DNA of 64,000 nt from Streptomyces sp. R44 (GTDB taxonomy: Bacteria > Actinomycetota > Actinomycetes > Streptomycetales > Streptomycetaceae), in NCBI RefSeq assembly GCF_041053105.1, contig NZ_CP163444.1, positions 6,166,001 through 6,230,000 on the forward strand, in the 5' to 3' direction. The notes under the pieces were generated by a model. That model ran no database searches. It was not told where the DNA came from and saw nothing but the letters and a program-made list of their open reading frames with translations. Shown here piece after piece: positions 9,329 to 20,128 of this stretch. The position numbers and the translations under genes were made by a program. How positions within the stretch are numbered: the stretch's first letter is position 1; each line of letters opens with the position of its first letter.

Positions 9329-10573
9329 ATGACCCCCGTGACCGTCATCCACATCCCCGGCTCCAAGTCCGTCACCGCCCGCGCCCTCTTCCTCGCCGCC
9401 GCCGCGGAAGGCACCACCACCCTCCTGCGCCCGCTCGTCTCCGACGACACCGAGGGTTTCGCCGAGGGCCTCACCGCCCTCGGCTATGCCGTGCGCCGCG
9501 AGCCGGACGCCTGGCACATCGAGGGCCGGCCCGCCGGGCCCGGTGCGGAGACCGCCGAGGTGTACTGCCGGGACGGCGCCACCACCGCCCGTTTCCTGCC
9601 GACCCTCGTCGCCGCAGGCCACGGCACGTACCACTTCGACGCCTCCGCGCAGATGCGCCGCCGTCCCCTCGGCCCGCTCAGCACCGCCCTGCGCGACCTC
9701 GGGGTCGACCTCCGGCACGGGGAGAAGGACGGCCACCACCCGCTCTCCGTGCACGCCGCCGGCGTGAAGGGCGGCGCGCTCACCCTGGACGCCGGGCAGT
9801 CCTCCCAGTACCTGACCGCGCTGCTGATGCTCGGCCCGCTCACCGCCGAGGGCCTCGACATCACCGTCACGGACCTGGTCTCGGAGCCGTACGTCGAGAT
9901 CACGCTCGCGATGATGCGGTCCTTCGGGGCCGAGGTCACCCGGGAGGGCCGTACGTACCGCGTCGCCCCCACCGGCTACCGCGCCCCCACCTACGGCATC
10001 GAGCCGGACGCCTCCACCGCCAGCTACTTCTTCGCCGCCGCCGCCCTCGAACCGGGCCGTTCCGTCACCGTCCCCGGCCTCGGGACGGGCGCCCTCCAGG
10101 GCGACCTGGCCTTCGTCGACGTGCTGCGCCGGATGGGCGCCGACGTCGAGATCACGGACACCGGGACGACCGTCCGCTCCACCGGCACCCTCCGCGGTCT
10201 CACCGTCAACATGCGGGACATCTCGGACACCATGCCGACCCTCGCCGCGATCGCGCCGTTCGCCGACGGCCCGGTCCGCATCGAGGACGTCGCCAACACC
10301 CGTGTCAAGGAGTGCGACCGTCTCGACGCCTGCGCCGAGAACCTCCGCCGCCTCGGCATCACCGTCGAGACCGGCCCCGACTGGATCGAGATCCACCCCG
10401 GCACCCCCACCGGGCCTGCCGAGATCGCCACCCACGGCGACCACCGGATCGTGATGTCCTTCGCGGTGACGGCGCTGCGCACCCCCGGGATCACCTTCGA
10501 CGACCCGGGCTGCGTGAAGAAGACCTTCCCGGACTTCCACGAGGTTTTCCACAGGTACACCCGGACCGCGTGA
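9329..10573 (+). CDS. aroA: 3-phosphoshikimate 1-carboxyvinyltransferase (EPSP synthase) family protein
   Basis: This 414-residue protein carries the EPSP synthase landmarks in order: [11 protein letters not shown] near residue 10, [54 protein letters not shown] and CVKKTFPDF at the C-terminus. The family transfers enolpyruvate from PEP to shikimate-3-phosphate. The PEP/glyphosate loop is unusual: residues 80-88 read CRDGATTAR, placing Ala where sensitive enzymes have the Gly of GNAGT. No other shikimate gene is adjacent and an inverted-repeat element lies just upstream, so this may be a paralogue rather than the main aroA. The ATG at 9329 is where homology starts; the frame runs further upstream through the repeat. 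Confidence 0.85.
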   Translation: MTPVTVIHIPGSKSVTARALFLAAAAEGTTTLLRPLVSDDTEGFAEGLTALGYAVRREPDAWHIEGRPAGPGAETAEVYCRDGATTARFLPTLVAAGHGTYHFDASAQMRRRPLGPLSTALRDLGVDLRHGEKDGHHPLSVHAAGVKGGALTLDAGQSSQYLTALLMLGPLTAEGLDITVTDLVSEPYVEITLAMMRSFGAEVTREGRTYRVAPTGYRAPTYGIEPDASTASYFFAAAALEPGRSVTVPGLGTGALQGDLAFVDVLRRMGADVEITDTGTTVRSTGTLRGLTVNMRDISDTMPTLAAIAPFADGPVRIEDVANTRVKECDRLDACAENLRRLGITVETGPDWIEIHPGTPTGPAEIATHGDHRIVMSFAVTALRTPGITFDDPGCVKKTFPDFHEVFHRYTRTA

Positions 10574-10607
10574 AGACCGCACAGCCTTTGCGGCAAGAAT
10601 GGGGGGC

Positions 10608-11867
10608 ATGAGCGACCGCCCCTCTCCTCTCGCCGATCCGCGCAGCGTCTTCTCCCCCGTGGATGGAGGCGCAGGCCGCCGGGACATCGTCGTCCTCGGC
10701 TCGACCGGGTCCATCGGCACCCAGGCCATCGACCTGGTGCTGCGCAATCCCGACCGATTCCGGGTCACCGCCCTGGCCGCCTCCGGCGGCCGGATCGGGC
10801 TGCTCGCCGAGCAGGCGCACCGGCTGAAGGTCGCCGCGGTCGCCGTGGCCCGCGAGGAGGCGCTGCCCGAGCTGCGCGAGGCGCTGAAGGCGCTGTACGG
10901 CTCCGAGCCGCTGCCCGAGCTCCTGGCGGGGCCGGACGCCGCGACCCAGCTGGCCGCCTCCCCGTGCCACACCGTCCTCAACGGCATCACCGGATCCATC
11001 GGCCTCGCGCCCACCCTCGCCGCCCTCGAAGCCGGCCGCACGCTCGCCCTCGCCAACAAGGAGTCGCTGATCGTCGGCGGCCCCCTGGTGAAGGCGCTCG
11101 CCAAGCCGGGCCAGATCATCCCGGTCGACTCCGAGCACGCGGCCCTCTTCCAGGCGCTCGCCGCCGGCACCCGTGCCGACGTCCGCAAGCTGGTCGTCAC
11201 GGCCTCCGGCGGCCCCTTCCGCGGCCGTACGCGTGAGCAGCTGGCCCATGTCACCCGCGAGGACGCGCTCGCCCACCCGACCTGGGCGATGGGCCCGGTG
11301 ATCACGGTGAACAGCGCGACCCTGGTGAACAAGGGCCTGGAGGTCATCGAGGCCCACCTGCTCTACGACATCCCGTTCGACCGCATCGAGGTCGTCGTCC
11401 ACCCCCAGTCGTACGTGCACTCGATGGTCGAGTTCACGGACGGCTCCACCCTCGCGCAGGCCACCCCGCCGGACATGCGCGGCCCGATCGCCATCGGCAT
11501 CGGCTGGCCCGAGCGGGTCCCGGACGCGGCCCCCGCCTTCGACTGGACCAAGGCCTCCACCTGGGAGTTCTTCCCGCTCGACACCGAGGCCTTCCCGTCC
11601 GTCGGCCTGGCCCGGCACGTCGGCGAGCTGGGCGGCACCGCCCCGGCCGTCTTCAACGCCGCGAACGAGGAGTGCGTGGAGGCGTTTCTCGCCGGACGGC
11701 TGCCGTTCAACGGAATCATGGATACCGTCACTGCGGTCGTCACCGAGCACGGAAAGCCCAGCAGGGGAACCTCGCTGACGGTCTCGGACGTCCTCGAAGC
11801 GGAGACCTGGGCGCGCGCCCGGGCCCGAGAGCTCGCAGCGAAGGCAACAGCGGAGGCCCGCGCATGA
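10608..11867 (+). CDS. dxr: 1-deoxy-D-xylulose 5-phosphate reductoisomerase
   Basis: This 419-residue protein makes 2-C-methylerythritol 4-phosphate from DXP with NADPH and a divalent metal (MEP pathway). The nucleotide-binding [12 protein letters not shown] lies about 30 residues in; [39 protein letters not shown] and the metal-site region around [14 protein letters not shown] follow in family order. Starts at 10599 and 10608 are both possible. A -10-like AAGAAT at 10595-10600, 18 bp after TGAAGA, would give a transcript beginning at or next to the ATG at 10608. The stop overlaps the start of the next gene by four bases (ATGA), so the protease is translationally coupled. Confidence 0.95.
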   Translation: MSDRPSPLADPRSVFSPVDGGAGRRDIVVLGSTGSIGTQAIDLVLRNPDRFRVTALAASGGRIGLLAEQAHRLKVAAVAVAREEALPELREALKALYGSEPLPELLAGPDAATQLAASPCHTVLNGITGSIGLAPTLAALEAGRTLALANKESLIVGGPLVKALAKPGQIIPVDSEHAALFQALAAGTRADVRKLVVTASGGPFRGRTREQLAHVTREDALAHPTWAMGPVITVNSATLVNKGLEVIEAHLLYDIPFDRIEVVVHPQSYVHSMVEFTDGSTLAQATPPDMRGPIAIGIGWPERVPDAAPAFDWTKASTWEFFPLDTEAFPSVGLARHVGELGGTAPAVFNAANEECVEAFLAGRLPFNGIMDTVTAVVTEHGKPSRGTSLTVSDVLEAETWARARARELAAKATAEARA

Positions 11868-13171
11868 CCGAAATGCTCCTGTACGCCCTGGGCATCGTGC
11901 TGTTCGCCCTCGGTCTCCTCGTCTCCATCGCGTGGCACGAGCTCGGACACCTCTCCACGGCCAAGCTCTTCGGCATCCGCGTGCCGCAGTACATGGTCGG
12001 CTTCGGCCCCACCATCTGGTCGAGGAAGCGCGGCGACACCGAGTACGGACTCAAGGCCATCCCCGCCGGCGGCTACATCCGCATGATCGGCATGTTCCCG
12101 CCGGGCCAGGACGGCAGGATCGAGGCCCGCTCCACCTCGCCCTGGCGCTCGATGATCGAGGACGCCCGCGAGGCCTCGTACGAGGAGCTCCAGCCGGGCG
12201 ACGAGACGCGGCTGTTCTACACGCGCAAGCCGTGGAAGCGCGTGATCGTGATGTTCGCCGGACCGTTCATGAACCTGGTCCTGGCGGCGATGCTGTTCTT
12301 CGGCTCGATGATGACGATCGGCACCGCGGGGCAGACGACCCAGGTCGCCGGGGTCCAGAAGTGCGTCATCAAGCAGAGCGAGAAGCGCGAGAAGTGTGCG
12401 CCGGGCGACCCCGTCTCCCCGGCGTTCAAGGCCGGCCTGAAGGAGGGCGACAAGATCGTCGCCTTCAACGGCACGCCGGTGAACGACTGGGACACCCTCT
12501 CCGACCACATCCGCGACACCATCGGCCCCGCGACGATCACCATCGAGCGGGCCGGACAGCGCATCGACCTGCGCCCCACCCTCGTCTCCAACGAGGTGCC
12601 GAGGAAGGACGCGGACGGCAAGGTCGTCCAGCCGGTGGACTACATGCAGGCCGGATATCTCGGCTTCGCCTCCAAGACCGAGGTCGCGCCCCTCACCTTC
12701 GGCGAGACCACCGCGCGCATGACCGACCTCGTGGAGAACGGCGTCCACTCGGTCATCGCCCTCCCGGGCAAGATCCCCGGCCTGTGGGACGCCACCTTCG
12801 GCGACGGCAAGCGCGCCGAGGACTCCCCGGTCGGCGTCGTCGGCGCCGCCCGCATCACCGGCGAACTGATGACCGTCGAGGCCCCGCCGACGACGATCCT
12901 CGTGTGGTTCATGAACCTGCTGGTCATGTTCAACGTCTCGCTGTTCCTGTTCAACATGCTCCCGCTGCTGCCGCTCGACGGCGGACACATCGCGGGCGCC
13001 CTCTGGGAGTCCGTGCGCCGCCACGTCGCCCGGATCTTCAAGCGCCCCGACCCCGGCCCGTTCGACGTGGCCAAGCTGATGCCCGCCGCCTATGTGGTGG
13101 CCGGTGTCTTCGTCTGCTTCACGCTGCTCGTCCTCGCCGCCGACATCGTCAATCCGGTGAAACTGACGTAG
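11864..13171 (+). CDS. rseP: Site-2 zinc metalloprotease, M50 family (RseP/Rip1-like)
   Basis: This 435-residue membrane protease has the zinc site WHELGH near residue 25 in the first transmembrane helix. A PDZ domain (about residues 130-250, [19 protein letters not shown]) follows, and the second catalytic motif [15 protein letters not shown] sits in a C-terminal helix. Family members cut membrane proteins within the bilayer, for example anti-sigma factors in envelope stress responses. The position between dxr and ispG is common in actinobacteria. The start overlaps the dxr stop, indicating one operon. The substrate is not shown by the sequence. Confidence 0.93.
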   Translation: MTEMLLYALGIVLFALGLLVSIAWHELGHLSTAKLFGIRVPQYMVGFGPTIWSRKRGDTEYGLKAIPAGGYIRMIGMFPPGQDGRIEARSTSPWRSMIEDAREASYEELQPGDETRLFYTRKPWKRVIVMFAGPFMNLVLAAMLFFGSMMTIGTAGQTTQVAGVQKCVIKQSEKREKCAPGDPVSPAFKAGLKEGDKIVAFNGTPVNDWDTLSDHIRDTIGPATITIERAGQRIDLRPTLVSNEVPRKDADGKVVQPVDYMQAGYLGFASKTEVAPLTFGETTARMTDLVENGVHSVIALPGKIPGLWDATFGDGKRAEDSPVGVVGAARITGELMTVEAPPTTILVWFMNLLVMFNVSLFLFNMLPLLPLDGGHIAGALWESVRRHVARIFKRPDPGPFDVAKLMPAAYVVAGVFVCFTLLVLAADIVNPVKLT

Positions 13172-13177
13172 CCCGCA

Positions 13178-13209
13178 GGGGGGCCGGACCCGGTGGTGTC
13201 CGGCCCCCC
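13178..13209 (+). terminator. Terminator after the M50 protease gene
   Basis: A perfect 12-bp stem (GGGGGGCCGGAC / GTCCGGCCCCCC) with an 8-nt loop starts 7 nt after the stop codon. A TAACCT element (13223-13228) follows before ispG and may be a separate -10 for that gene, although no clear -35 is visible. Confidence 0.65.
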
Positions 13210-13274
13210 GCCCCCGGGGCGGTAACCTCGGAGACCTGAGCCCGCCGACGCACAACCTTGAGGTTGCACTTCAG

Positions 13275-14413
<1,139 letters not shown>

Positions 14414-14432
<19 letters not shown>

Positions 14433-14485
14433 CGCCTCCCGGATCCGCCGGTCGCCATCGGCGCCCGACGCCTCCCGGATCCGAC
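14414..14485. repeat. 36-bp tandem duplication spanning the ispG stop codon
   Basis: Bases 14414-14449 and 14450-14485 are two copies of a 36-bp unit with only two differences. The first copy holds the last six sense codons of ispG and its TGA; in the second copy the TGA position reads CGA. The stop remains in the first copy, so the second copy is non-coding. Confidence 0.9.
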
Positions 14486-14497
14486 CGGAACCTCGCG

Positions 14498-14533
14498 CGA
14501 AGCCCCTCCACCCCACCCGGTGGAGGGGCTTCG
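14498..14533 (+). terminator. Terminator after ispG
   Basis: A perfect 15-bp stem (CGAAGCCCCTCCACC and its complement) with a 6-nt loop lies after ispG and before the acetyltransferase gene. A TACAGT at 14568-14573 may be the next -10. Confidence 0.8.
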
Positions 14534-14610
14534 TGCACAGGACGGGCCCCGCCGAGGGGCACGGGGGTACAGTGCGGAGACCAGCAGATCCGTACCGTGA
14601 GGCCCCCCAC

Positions 14611-15456
14611 GTGCTGACAGAGACCACCACTCGGGTCCTCGAACCCGCCGACCTCGGCGCCGCGCTCGCCGTCCTGGAGAGCGCCCCCGTCGAGAACGCC
14701 TTCGTGACCGCCCGTGTCCAGGTCGCCGGGCTCGACCCCTGGCGCCTCGGCGGTGAGATGTGGGGCTGGTACACCGAGGGCAGACTCCGCTCGCTCTGCT
14801 ACTCCGGCGCCAACCTCGTCCCCATCTGCGCCACCCCCGAGGCCGTCCGCGCCTTCGCCGACCGGGCCCGCAGGATCGGCCGCCGCTGCTCCTCGATCGT
14901 CGGCCCCGCCGAGGCCACCGGCGAGCTGTGGCGGCTCCTGGAGCCCAGCTGGGGACCCGCCAGGGACGTCCGCGCCCGCCAGCCCCTGATGGTCGCCGAG
15001 GAGTCCTCCACCACCGTCGTGCCCGATCCGCTGGTGCGCCGCGTCCGCAAGGACGAGATGGAGGTGATCATGCCCGCCTGCGTGGCCATGTTCACCGAGG
15101 AGGTCGGCGTCTCCCCGCTCGCCAACGACGGCGGACTGCTCTACCAGGCCCGCGTCGCCGAGCTCGTCGGCTCCGGCCGCTCCTTCGCCCGCATCGAGGA
15201 CGGCAAGGTCGTCTTCAAGGCCGAGATCGGCGCCGCCACCCGCCAGGCCTGCCAGATCCAGGGCGTCTGGGTCGCCCCCGAGCACCGCGGCAAGGGCCTC
15301 TCCGAGACGGGCATGGCCGCCGTCCTCCAGTACGCCCTCGCCGACGTCGCCCCGGTCGTCAGCCTGTACGTCAACGACTTCAACACCCCGGCGAGGGCCG
15401 CGTACCGCCGCGTCGGCTTCCGCGAGACCGGCGCGTTCATGAGCGTGCTGTTCTGA
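14611..15456 (+). CDS. GNAT acetyltransferase with N-terminal DUF4081-like domain
   Basis: This 281-residue protein has an N-terminal half of about 130 residues that resembles the domain often fused to actinobacterial GNAT proteins. The C-terminal half is a GNAT fold with the acetyl-CoA loop VWVAPEHRGKGLSETGMAA (about residues 217-235) and the SLYVNDFNTPARAAYRRVGF strand-helix end. The reaction would be acyl transfer to an unknown amine, possibly a protein. The GTG at 14611 is chosen because homology begins right there. A second, unrelated-length GNAT gene follows 42 bp later. Confidence 0.85.
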   Translation: MLTETTTRVLEPADLGAALAVLESAPVENAFVTARVQVAGLDPWRLGGEMWGWYTEGRLRSLCYSGANLVPICATPEAVRAFADRARRIGRRCSSIVGPAEATGELWRLLEPSWGPARDVRARQPLMVAEESSTTVVPDPLVRRVRKDEMEVIMPACVAMFTEEVGVSPLANDGGLLYQARVAELVGSGRSFARIEDGKVVFKAEIGAATRQACQIQGVWVAPEHRGKGLSETGMAAVLQYALADVAPVVSLYVNDFNTPARAAYRRVGFRETGAFMSVLF

Positions 15457-15498
15457 ACCCGCTGTGCGCGGCGCGCGGGCGCTTGTAGGGTGCGCCGC

Positions 15499-16044
15499 AT
15501 GGATGACGCACAGGTCGTGATCGGTCCGGTCAATCTCGCCGCCCGGGTGGACGAGGCCCTCGCCGTGCAGGCGGTCGCCTTCGGCCTGGACGCGGGCGAG
15601 GTCGCCGTACGCCGCCACATCGTGCTGCGCCACCTCCTCAGCCCCGGCGCCCGCGCCTACGGGGCCACCACCCCCGACGGACGGCTCGTCGGCTTCGTGT
15701 ACGGGATGCCCAACGACCGCACCCACTGGTGGTCCACCGTCGTCGAGACGTATCTGCGGGCCACCGGCACCGCCGACTGGCTCGACGACTCCTTCGTCAT
15801 CACCGAACTGCACGTCCACCCCGACTTCCAGGGCCTGGGCGCCGGCCGCGGGCTGATCACCACCATCACCGACACCGCCGACGAGAAGCGCTCCATCCTC
15901 TCCGCGATCGACACCGACTCCCCGGCCCGCGGCCTCTACCGCTCCCTCGGCTACGTCGACCTCGCCCGGCAGGTCCACTTCCCCAGCGCCCCCCGCCCGT
16001 ACGCGGTCATGGGCGCCCCGCTGCCGCTCAGGCGCCGGAACTGA
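15499..16044 (+). CDS. GNAT family N-acetyltransferase
   Basis: This is a 181-residue single-domain GNAT protein. The acetyl-CoA binding segment is [20 protein letters not shown] (near residues 98-117), followed by [15 protein letters not shown] at the end of the fold. The substrate is unknown. The ATG at 15499 lies 8 nt after the last base of a TAGGGT hexamer (15486-15491), so the mRNA may have almost no leader; a GTG nine bases upstream is less likely. The gene stands between another GNAT gene and proS. Confidence 0.85.
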   Translation: MDDAQVVIGPVNLAARVDEALAVQAVAFGLDAGEVAVRRHIVLRHLLSPGARAYGATTPDGRLVGFVYGMPNDRTHWWSTVVETYLRATGTADWLDDSFVITELHVHPDFQGLGAGRGLITTITDTADEKRSILSAIDTDSPARGLYRSLGYVDLARQVHFPSAPRPYAVMGAPLPLRRRN

Positions 16045-16115
16045 TTTCTCCTGCCAGGGGCCGCCCGGCTAACCTCGGGCCCATCACTTTCAGTCCCGGC
16101 AGGAGTACGAGAACC

Positions 16116-17819
16116 ATGGCCAACGCACCGGTCCAGCGCATGTCCCAGTTGATGGCGAAGACGCTGCGCGACGACCCGGCGGACGCCGAGGTCCTCAGCC
16201 ACAAGCTCCTCGTCCGCGCCGGCTACGTCCGCCGCACCGCCGCCGGCATCTGGAGCTGGCTGCCCCTCGGCAAGAAGGTCCTCTCCAACATCGAGCGGAT
16301 CGTCCGTGAGGAGATGGACGCCATCGGCGCGCAGGAGGTCACCCTGCCCGCGCTGCTGCCCCGTGAGCCGTACGAGGCGACCGGCCGCTGGGACGAGTAC
16401 GGTGCCGAGCTCTTCCGCCTCCAGGACCGCAAGGGCGGCGACTACCTCCTCGGGCCGACCCACGAGGAGATCTTCACCCTGCTGGTGAAGGACCAGTGCT
16501 CGTCCTACAAGGACCTGCCGGTGATCCTCTACCAGATCCAGAACAAGTTCCGCGACGAGGCCCGCCCCCGCGCCGGCATCCTGCGCGGCCGCGAGTTCCT
16601 CATGAAGGACTCGTACTCCTTCGACACGGAGGACGAGGGCCTCGCCCAGTCCTACGCCCTGCACCGCCAGGCCTACCGGCGCGTCTTCGAGCGCCTCGGC
16701 CTCGACTACCGCATCGTCGCCGCCACCGCCGGCGCCATGGGCGGCTCGAAGTCCGAGGAGTTCCTCGCCCCGGCCGAGGCCGGCGAGGACACCTTCGCCG
16801 ACTGCCCGAACTGCGACTTCGCCGCGAACACCGAAGCCGTCTACCAGACGGTGAAGCCGGTCGACGGCGCCGCGGTCCCCGCCGCCGAGGAGATCCCCAC
16901 CCCCGACACCCCGACGATCGAGACCCTCGCGGCCTCCCTCGGCGTGCCGGCCTCCGCGACCCTCAAGAACCTCCTGGTGAAGGTCGACGGCGAGATCGTC
17001 GCCATCGGCGTCCCCGGCGACCGCGAGGTCGACATGGACAAGGTCGAGGAGCACTTCGGCCCGACCGCGACGGTCGAGCTGGTGACGGAGGAGGACTTCG
17101 CGCAGCGCAGCGACCTCGTCCGCGGCTACGTCGGCCCCCAGGGCCTGGAGAAGGTCACCTACATCGCCGACCCGCGCGTGGCGCCCGGCACCGCGTGGAT
17201 CACGGGTGCCAACAAGGAGGGCATGCACGCGAAGAACGTCGTCGCGGGCCGTGACTTCGAGGTCTCCGAGTACGTCGACGTCGTCGTCGTCCAGGAGGGC
17301 GACCCGTGCCCCAAGTGCGGCACCGGCCTCAAGCTGGACCGCGCCATCGAGATCGGCCACATCTTCCAGCTCGGCCGCAAGTACGCCGACGCCCTCAAGC
17401 TCGACGTCCTCGGCCAGAACGGCAAGCCGGTCCGCGTGACCATGGGTTCGTACGGCATCGGCGTCTCCCGCGCGGTCGCGGCGCTCGCCGAGCAGACGGC
17501 GGACGAGAAGGGTCTGTGCTGGCCGGCGGAGGTCGCCCCGGCCGACGTCCACGTCGTCGCCGCCGGCAAGGCCCTCCAGACGGAACTGGCCCTGGAGGTC
17601 TCGGAGAAGCTCTCCGCGGCCGGCCTCCGCGTCCTGGTCGACGACCGCGCGGGCGTCTCCCCGGGCGTCAAGTTCACCGACGCGGAGCTCATGGGCGTCC
17701 CGAAGATCCTCGTCGCGGGGCGTCGCTCGGGTGAGGGCGTGGTGGAGCTGAAGGACCGCCGGACGGGCGAGCGCGAGGAACTGACGGTCGCGGAGGCCCT
17801 CACCCGCCTGACGGCCTGA
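16116..17819 (+). CDS. proS: Prolyl-tRNA synthetase, bacterial type with editing domain
   Basis: This 567-residue class II aminoacyl-tRNA synthetase charges tRNA-Pro. Motif 1 lies around residue 65, motif 2 is in [21 protein letters not shown] (near residue 150) and motif 3 is in [14 protein letters not shown] (near residue 445). The inserted editing domain occupies about residues 230-400, with the conserved lysine region ATLKNLLVK. The anticodon-binding domain ends the protein. The length is the usual 560-580. The ATG at 16116 has AGGAG upstream. An inverted-repeat element fills the space to the next, convergent gene. Confidence 0.97.
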   Translation: MANAPVQRMSQLMAKTLRDDPADAEVLSHKLLVRAGYVRRTAAGIWSWLPLGKKVLSNIERIVREEMDAIGAQEVTLPALLPREPYEATGRWDEYGAELFRLQDRKGGDYLLGPTHEEIFTLLVKDQCSSYKDLPVILYQIQNKFRDEARPRAGILRGREFLMKDSYSFDTEDEGLAQSYALHRQAYRRVFERLGLDYRIVAATAGAMGGSKSEEFLAPAEAGEDTFADCPNCDFAANTEAVYQTVKPVDGAAVPAAEEIPTPDTPTIETLAASLGVPASATLKNLLVKVDGEIVAIGVPGDREVDMDKVEEHFGPTATVELVTEEDFAQRSDLVRGYVGPQGLEKVTYIADPRVAPGTAWITGANKEGMHAKNVVAGRDFEVSEYVDVVVVQEGDPCPKCGTGLKLDRAIEIGHIFQLGRKYADALKLDVLGQNGKPVRVTMGSYGIGVSRAVAALAEQTADEKGLCWPAEVAPADVHVVAAGKALQTELALEVSEKLSAAGLRVLVDDRAGVSPGVKFTDAELMGVPKILVAGRRSGEGVVELKDRRTGEREELTVAEALTRLTA

Positions 17820-17837
17820 CCCACCGGCGCGGCCGCC

Positions 17838-18258
17838 CCCCGCCGGTGTGGGGCCCGCGCCCTTGCGGGGCGGTGCCCCTCGCCCACCCCCGTGTGGGCA
17901 ATCGTCCCGCTGGGGCGGGACGGGTGGGCACACGGGACGGCGCCCTTCAGCGGCGCCTCCGCGTTCCGCGCCTGGACCCGCACCGACCGCGCGGCGCACG
18001 ACGTGGTGCGGGTTCAGGCGCGGGAGCCTCTGGCGCCGGCAAGGCGCGGGTCCGTTGTGCCCACCCGTTCCGCCCCGGCGGAACGCATGCCCACAACGAG
18101 GGAGGGCACCGCCCCGGCGGAACGCGTGCCCACGACGGGGGTGGGCACCGCCCCGGCGGAACGCGTGCCCACGACGGGGGTGGGCACCGCCCCGGCGGAA
18201 CGCGTGCCCACGACGGGGGTGGGCACCGCCCCGGCGGGACGCGTGCCCACAACGGGCG
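17838..18258. repeat. Intergenic inverted-repeat element, copy B with expanded 39-bp tandem array (fills 17820-18263)
   Basis: This copy is in the opposite orientation to copies A and C. The hairpin module with CGTGTG / CACACG comes first (17900-17940). A central near-palindrome follows, whose arms GCGCCTGGACCCGCACC and GGTGCGGGTTCAGGCGC pair with one G-U. Then comes the GTTGTG-type module. From 18072 a 39-bp unit recurs at 18072, 18111, 18150, 18189 and 18228 (the last partial). The element occupies the whole space between the convergent ends of proS and the stomatin-like gene, so it may also end both transcripts. The 78-residue frame read from the array is repeat-derived and not counted as a gene. 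Confidence 0.75.
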
Positions 18259-18263
18259 CGGCG

Positions 18264-19166
18264 TCACGCGTGCTTTTCGTGGGGGGCCGGTTCGACCGAC
18301 GTGCCCGTCAGGTCCTCCACCGCCTCCTCCGCCGCCGCCCGCCCCTTCAGATACGCCTCGCTCAGCGGCGCCGCCGCCGACGACCCCTCCACCTCCGCCG
18401 GGCCCCCCGGCGTCGCGCGTTCCAGGAACCTCAGCAGTTCCACCGGAATCGGCAGGACGAGCGTCGAGTTCTTCTCCGCCGAGACCGCCATCACCGTCTG
18501 CAGCAGTCGGAGCTGCAGCGCGGCCGGCTGGTCCGACATCACCCCCGCCGCCTCCGCCAGCTTCTTCGAGGCCTGGAGCTCCGCGTCCGCGTTGATGACC
18601 CGCGCCCGCCGCTCCCGGTCCGCCTCCGCCTGCCGGGCCATGGAGCGCTTCATGGTCTCCGGCAGGGACACGTCCTTGATCTCGACCCGGTCGATCGCGA
18701 CGCCCCAGCCCATCGCAGGACTGTCGAGCATCAGCTCAAGGCCCTGGTTGAGCTTCTCGCGGTTGGACAGCAGATCGTCGAGGTCGCTCTTGCCGATGAT
18801 CGACCGCAGCGAGGTCTGCGCCATCTGGGAGACCGCGAACTTGTAGTCCTCCACGCGCACCAGCGCGTCGGCCGCGTCGACGACCTTGAAGTAGACGACC
18901 GCGTCGACCCGTACCGTCACGTTGTCCCGGGTGATGCCCTCCTGCGCGGGCACGGGCATCGTGACGATCTGCATGTTCACCTTGTGCAGGCGGTCGACGA
19001 CCGGAACGATCATCGTGAAGCCGGGCGAGCGGATGTCGTCACGCAGCCGGCCGAAGCGGAACACGACACCCCGCTCGTACTGCTTGACCACCCGCGCCGC
19101 CGCCGCCGCGTACACCGCGGCCGCCGCGGCCGCGCCGGCCGCCGCCATGAGCAGCTCTTCGATCAT
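18264..19166 (-). CDS. SPFH/Band 7 (stomatin-like, slipin) membrane protein
   Basis: This 300-residue protein has a short N-terminal hydrophobic segment (residues 6-28, Ala-rich). The Band 7 domain follows (YERGVVFRFGRLRDDIRSPGF, then VTVRVDAVVYFKV and AQTSLRSIIGKSDLDDLLSNR). An Ala/Glu-rich coiled-coil region then carries the typical AVSAEKNSTLVLPIPVELLRF end. Slipins form membrane-bound oligomers, often with a partner NfeD protease; no NfeD gene is adjacent. The ATG at 19166 has AGGGGG upstream; a longer frame to 19199 lacks a ribosome-binding site. The pseudokinase gene lies 46 bp upstream on the same strand. Confidence 0.9.
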   Translation of the reverse strand: MIEELLMAAAGAAAAAAVYAAAAARVVKQYERGVVFRFGRLRDDIRSPGFTMIVPVVDRLHKVNMQIVTMPVPAQEGITRDNVTVRVDAVVYFKVVDAADALVRVEDYKFAVSQMAQTSLRSIIGKSDLDDLLSNREKLNQGLELMLDSPAMGWGVAIDRVEIKDVSLPETMKRSMARQAEADRERRARVINADAELQASKKLAEAAGVMSDQPAALQLRLLQTVMAVSAEKNSTLVLPIPVELLRFLERATPGGPAEVEGSSAAAPLSEAYLKGRAAAEEAVEDLTGTSVEPAPHEKHA

Positions 19167-19212
19167 CACGGCCCCCTGGATTGAGCCGAAAAGGTACAAA
19201 AAGGGTATTCCC

Positions 19213-20112
19213 CTACAGCCAGCTCGCGAACTCCAGAAGCAGCTCGGCGTCCTGCCGCCGCCCGGCCGTCAGCGCCCGGGTCCCCGATTCGACCGCGCGG
19301 AACAGGGTCCAGCCGCGCAGCCGCTCCCGGTCCAGGTCCAGGGAGTCCGCCAGCTTGTTGACCCGCCGCCGGGCCGCCGAGGCGCCGGAGGACGCGGCCA
19401 CCAGGTCCTCGACCCGGTCCCGTACGAGCCGGGCCAGGTCGTAGGCCCGCTCGCCCACCAGCGGCTCGGGTCCGACCGCCAGCCAGGGCGTCCGGTCGCC
19501 GGCGAGGACCTTGCCCTGCCGGAAGTTCCCGTGCAGCAGCAGTGACTCGGAGGGGTCGGCCACCAGCTCCTCGCGGACCGAGAGCGCCGCCGCCGTCAGT
19601 TCCCCGGTCGCCGGGTCCGCGCGGTACGGCTCCATCGCCCGGGCCTGCCGGTCCGTCCGCTCCGCCGCCGTCTCGAAACCGTGCCCGGCCGGTGGCTCGA
19701 CCCACAGCCTCCGTACGGTGCCGGCGGCCTCCAGGAGCGCCTTCGCCTCCGGCAGGGAGCGCAGCGAGACCTCGGGGTGCAGCCGTTCGAGGACGAGCGC
19801 GTCCTCCCCGGCCTCGTCGAGGAGCTGGACCGCACCCCAGCCGTTCCAGTGCGCCAGCGCGTCCCGTTCGAGGTCCGGCCGGGTGAACGGCGGCGCGATC
19901 TTGAGCGCGGCGGGGGAGCCGTCGGAGCGCCGGACGAGCACGACGAGGCTGCTCCGTCCGCCGGGGGCCATCACCCGTTCGGTGTCCAGGGACGCGTGGG
20001 CGAGCGCCTGCTCGGCGAGCACGGGCAGCTTTCCGAGCCACTCGGCCGCCGCGGCGGCCCCGTACGTCTCACCGAGCGTCCTGGCCAGTCGCTGCGGCGG
20101 TTCGAAACCCAT
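19213..20112 (-). CDS. APH-fold protein, probably a pseudokinase (aminoglycoside/hydroxyurea kinase family)
   Basis: This 299-residue protein follows the APH(6)/hydroxyurea-phosphotransferase pattern. The ATP-anchoring lysine is kept in AALKIAPP, with the paired glutamate in LERDALAHW. The catalytic loop, normally HGDxxxxN, reads HGNFRQGK (His194 to Lys201), so both the catalytic Asp and the metal-binding Asn are lost. The second metal aspartate is replaced too, in WLAVGPEPLVGERAYD (Gly214). Phosphotransfer is therefore unlikely, and the protein may bind a ligand or regulate something. It sits upstream of the slipin gene on the same strand. Family membership is clear; loss of activity is inferred. 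Confidence 0.8.
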   Translation of the reverse strand: MGFEPPQRLARTLGETYGAAAAAEWLGKLPVLAEQALAHASLDTERVMAPGGRSSLVVLVRRSDGSPAALKIAPPFTRPDLERDALAHWNGWGAVQLLDEAGEDALVLERLHPEVSLRSLPEAKALLEAAGTVRRLWVEPPAGHGFETAAERTDRQARAMEPYRADPATGELTAAALSVREELVADPSESLLLHGNFRQGKVLAGDRTPWLAVGPEPLVGERAYDLARLVRDRVEDLVAASSGASAARRRVNKLADSLDLDRERLRGWTLFRAVESGTRALTAGRRQDAELLLEFASWL

Positions 20113-20128
20113 GCGTACGTTGTTCCTT

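Noticed and set aside
18014..18250. A 78-residue frame with a 13-residue repeated peptide (SAGAVPTPVVGTR-like)
   Set aside because: It is simply the 39-bp tandem array read in one frame; it has no ribosome-binding site and no homology.
18072..18258. Regular 39-bp repeats as a CRISPR array
   Set aside because: The units are directly adjacent with no unique spacers, and no cas gene is present.
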